Positions 61,834-64,000 of a stretch of DNA of 64,000 nt are shown here, one piece after another. The translations under genes were made by a program, and so were the position numbers. Position 1 is the stretch's first letter, and every line of letters begins with the position of its first letter. Source of the DNA: Aquanectria penicillioides (lineage: Eukaryota > Ascomycota > Sordariomycetes > Hypocreales > Nectriaceae); the NCBI GenBank assembly GCA_003415625.1, contig PYIU01000008.1, positions 2,108,001-2,172,000 on the forward strand. Direction: 5' to 3'. The notes beneath the pieces were generated by a model. The model saw nothing but the letters and a program-made list of their open reading frames with translations, had not been told where the DNA came from and did not search any database.

Positions 61834-64000
61834 TTATTTATTTATTAATACTCTATAGATCTATAAAGTAAATAGTGCTTTTATATTATATAAATAAAGA
61901 AAAAAACTATATTAATAGAATAAAAACCTTTATTTAATATAATATTAGGCTTAATGCAAGTTCTCTATAAGGAAGCATTAAATTAAAAGTTAATTTAATG
62001 CTATTATTAAAATATTCTATTTACTTAATTATAGCATTAATAAATAAAGTAAAAGTAAGGCCTATAATAAGCTTAAATTATCTATATTATAGGCCTATTG
62101 CAAAAAGTAAGGTATTAATTTAATACTAGCTAATAGCTAGCTAGCTATTAGCTATTTAAGTATTATTATTATTATTTTTTAATCTTTATAAATATATTTA
62201 TTTTCTTTTTTTTTTCTTTTTTTATATACCTTTATAAAAGCTTTTTATTGCCTTTAAGTATATACTTTATTAATATACTATTTATATAGAATACCTAATT
62301 TATATAAGCGCTAATTGCTATTTTTATTGCTATTTTATATTAATTATATATAGCTAAAAATAATAACTATAATAATAATAATAATTATAACTATAATTAT
62401 AATTATAACTATAATTATAATTATAACTATAATTATAATTACAATAGTTTATATATACTATAGGCTTATTATAGCTTTTTTATTAATATTTATATAAATG
62501 CTAAAATACTAAGCTAGCTGCATTAAGGCAAAGGGTATTAAGCTATTCTTAAGGGTAATATAAAATCTACTTTATTTTATATATATTATATAAATAATAA
62601 AAAATAAAAAGAAAGATTTATACTAAAACTAAACTAATAAATTATACCTTTTTACTATAACTTTAAATAACTAATAATAATAGATATTAAGGCTAATAGC
62701 TATACTATTTATATTTATATATATAAGCTATATAAGCTATTACTATATTTAATAAAGGCTAATACTTAAGCATTAATAGTAGCTTTATAAAAAGAAATAG
62801 CTATAATAAGTACTTTTTAGTTTTAACTTAAGTTTATTATTAATATAGTTTATTAAATAAAGAAGCTTTAGCAATTAAAGGCTAAAGCTATTTAAGCTAA
62901 AAGAAAGGCAATTTAAGTATACTTTTAAGCTATACTTATAGTTTTAATTATAAATTTTAATATTAATTAGCTTTATAAATTAATTAATAAAGTTAATTAT
63001 ATAGCTATAACTTTTAAAAGCTTAATAGCTATATTAGCTTTTTTAATTAAAAAGGCTAAGATTACTTAAAGATAGATAGTATTAAAAAGTAATAGTAATA
63101 GTAAATAAGATTAGTTTTAATATAGATTTATATTAGCTAATATTAATAGTAAAAACTAAAGTTTAATATAACTCTTTAAGTAATAGCTTAAGCTTAAATA
63201 AAGCTAAAAGGGAATTAAAGTAAAAAGGGCTAAAGGATAAAAAAAAGAAAATAATAAAGAAAATAGCAAAAAGAATAAAATAGATTTTATATTTTCTAAA
63301 AAGAATATAGACTTAAAGTAAATAGTATTACTAAAGTAAATAAGTATAGATTAAATATAGCAATAAATAAAAATAAAATTTAAAATAAAGCTAAAATAAA
63401 GACTTAACTATTAAAAGGGTAGGCTTTAGTATATTATTTATATAATAGGCTAGTTTTTTCTTTCTTTTAAAGGGGTTTTTTTTAAGTATATTAACTTTTC
63501 TTTTAATAAAAAGGTTAAAGTACCTAAATAAAAAAGTTACTAAAAGGTAAAAGCAATATAAAAATAGACATATTTTAAATTAAATACAATTTAATAGCTA
63601 GCTTATAGTATAATATAATATATAAATAGACTAGCTATTTAATAAAGCAATATATAATTTAAGCTTTAAATAAATATTACTTAAATTTAAAGAAATTATA
63701 AAATAAATTAAATAATATTTCCTTTTAGCTTAAATAAAGCAGGCAGTATAGTATAATATAGCTAATTATTTTAATAGCATTTTTATATTAGCATTAAGGC
63801 ATACTTACCTTAAGAACCTTTTTTTAAAAAAGAAATCCCTAAAGTTTAATGCATTTTATTTATATTTAAATAAATAAAAAGCTTTTATACTTTTTAAATT
63901 CTTTATATAAGCAAATAGTTTTCTTTTTTATATAAAATAAAAAGATTTTAATTATTTTTATTTTATTATTTATATACTATTTATAAAATTTATATTTAAT
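61834..64000 (-). mobile_element. LINE (Tad1-like) copy E, continues past the window
   Basis: It begins with the family 3' tail (TTTATTAATACTCTATAG, read from the complementary side) and follows copy B (23,122-25,290) closely to the window end, so at least the 3' 2.2 kb is present on the minus strand. It includes the hexanucleotide tract at 62,350-62,445. RT and 5' parts lie outside the window. Confidence 0.75.

Overview
The window looks like nuclear DNA of a filamentous ascomycete (Pezizomycotina). Small, intron-rich gene islands of normal base composition sit in extremely AT-rich, gene-free DNA that I read as transposons wrecked by RIP (repeat-induced point mutation). Support comes from short 45-90 nt introns with GTRNGT-type donors and CTRAC-type branch sites, fungal housekeeping proteins (HAP5/HapE, Sec15, a Mei2-like protein, an Slp1-type SUN protein), and retroelements whose coding frames are still recognisable but full of stops where CAG/CAA/TGG codons became TAG/TAA. 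I cannot name the species.

Layout. 1-3,290: RIP-degraded repeats (5' part of a reverse LINE copy, then an LTR-like remnant). 3,300-5,050: GC-normal transition DNA with palindromes and a 13-bp minisatellite, no gene recognised. 5,055-17,386: gene island 1 with six genes: an importin-13/Kap122-like karyopherin (+), mitochondrial tryptophanyl-tRNA synthetase (-), mitochondrial ribosomal protein uS10m (-), rRNA-processing factor FCF2 (-), CCAAT-binding subunit HAP5/HapE (+) and exocyst subunit SEC15 (-). About 17,880-48,000: roughly 30 kb of AT-rich transposon desert. 49,129-54,544: gene island 2 with a Mei2-like RNA-binding protein (+) and an Slp1-type SUN-domain protein (-), convergent. 54,600-64,000: a second AT-rich desert running off the window.

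The deserts are mostly one non-LTR retrotransposon of about 6.6 kb, like the Tad1/I group, with three apparently full-length copies (23,122-29,706 minus; 39,246-45,861 plus; 54,986-61,591 plus), truncated copies at 18,150-21,305, 1,290-2,886 and 61,834-64,000, and fragments near 31-34 kb. RIP-worn remains of a gag CCHC knuckle, an endonuclease motif and the RT core can be read in translation. A Ty1/Copia element (34,085-about 39,240) is identified by integrase, RT and RNase H homology. A small repeat with about 90-bp terminal direct repeats and a tRNA T-arm-like segment occurs once at 21.6 kb and as a four-unit array at 32-33 kb.

The island genes have no shared pathway; they are ordinary housekeeping or developmental genes in tandem, divergent (FCF2/HAP5) and convergent arrangements. 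The exon models given were built by hand from splice signals plus remembered family conservation, and each sums to a multiple of three, except SLP1, which needs one extra base at a G6 run. I did not find a convincing new defence or biosynthetic system. The most unusual items are the terminal-repeat/tRNA-like array, two predicted GC-AG introns, the SLP1 frame break, and tail-to-tail LINE pairs forming large imperfect palindromes.
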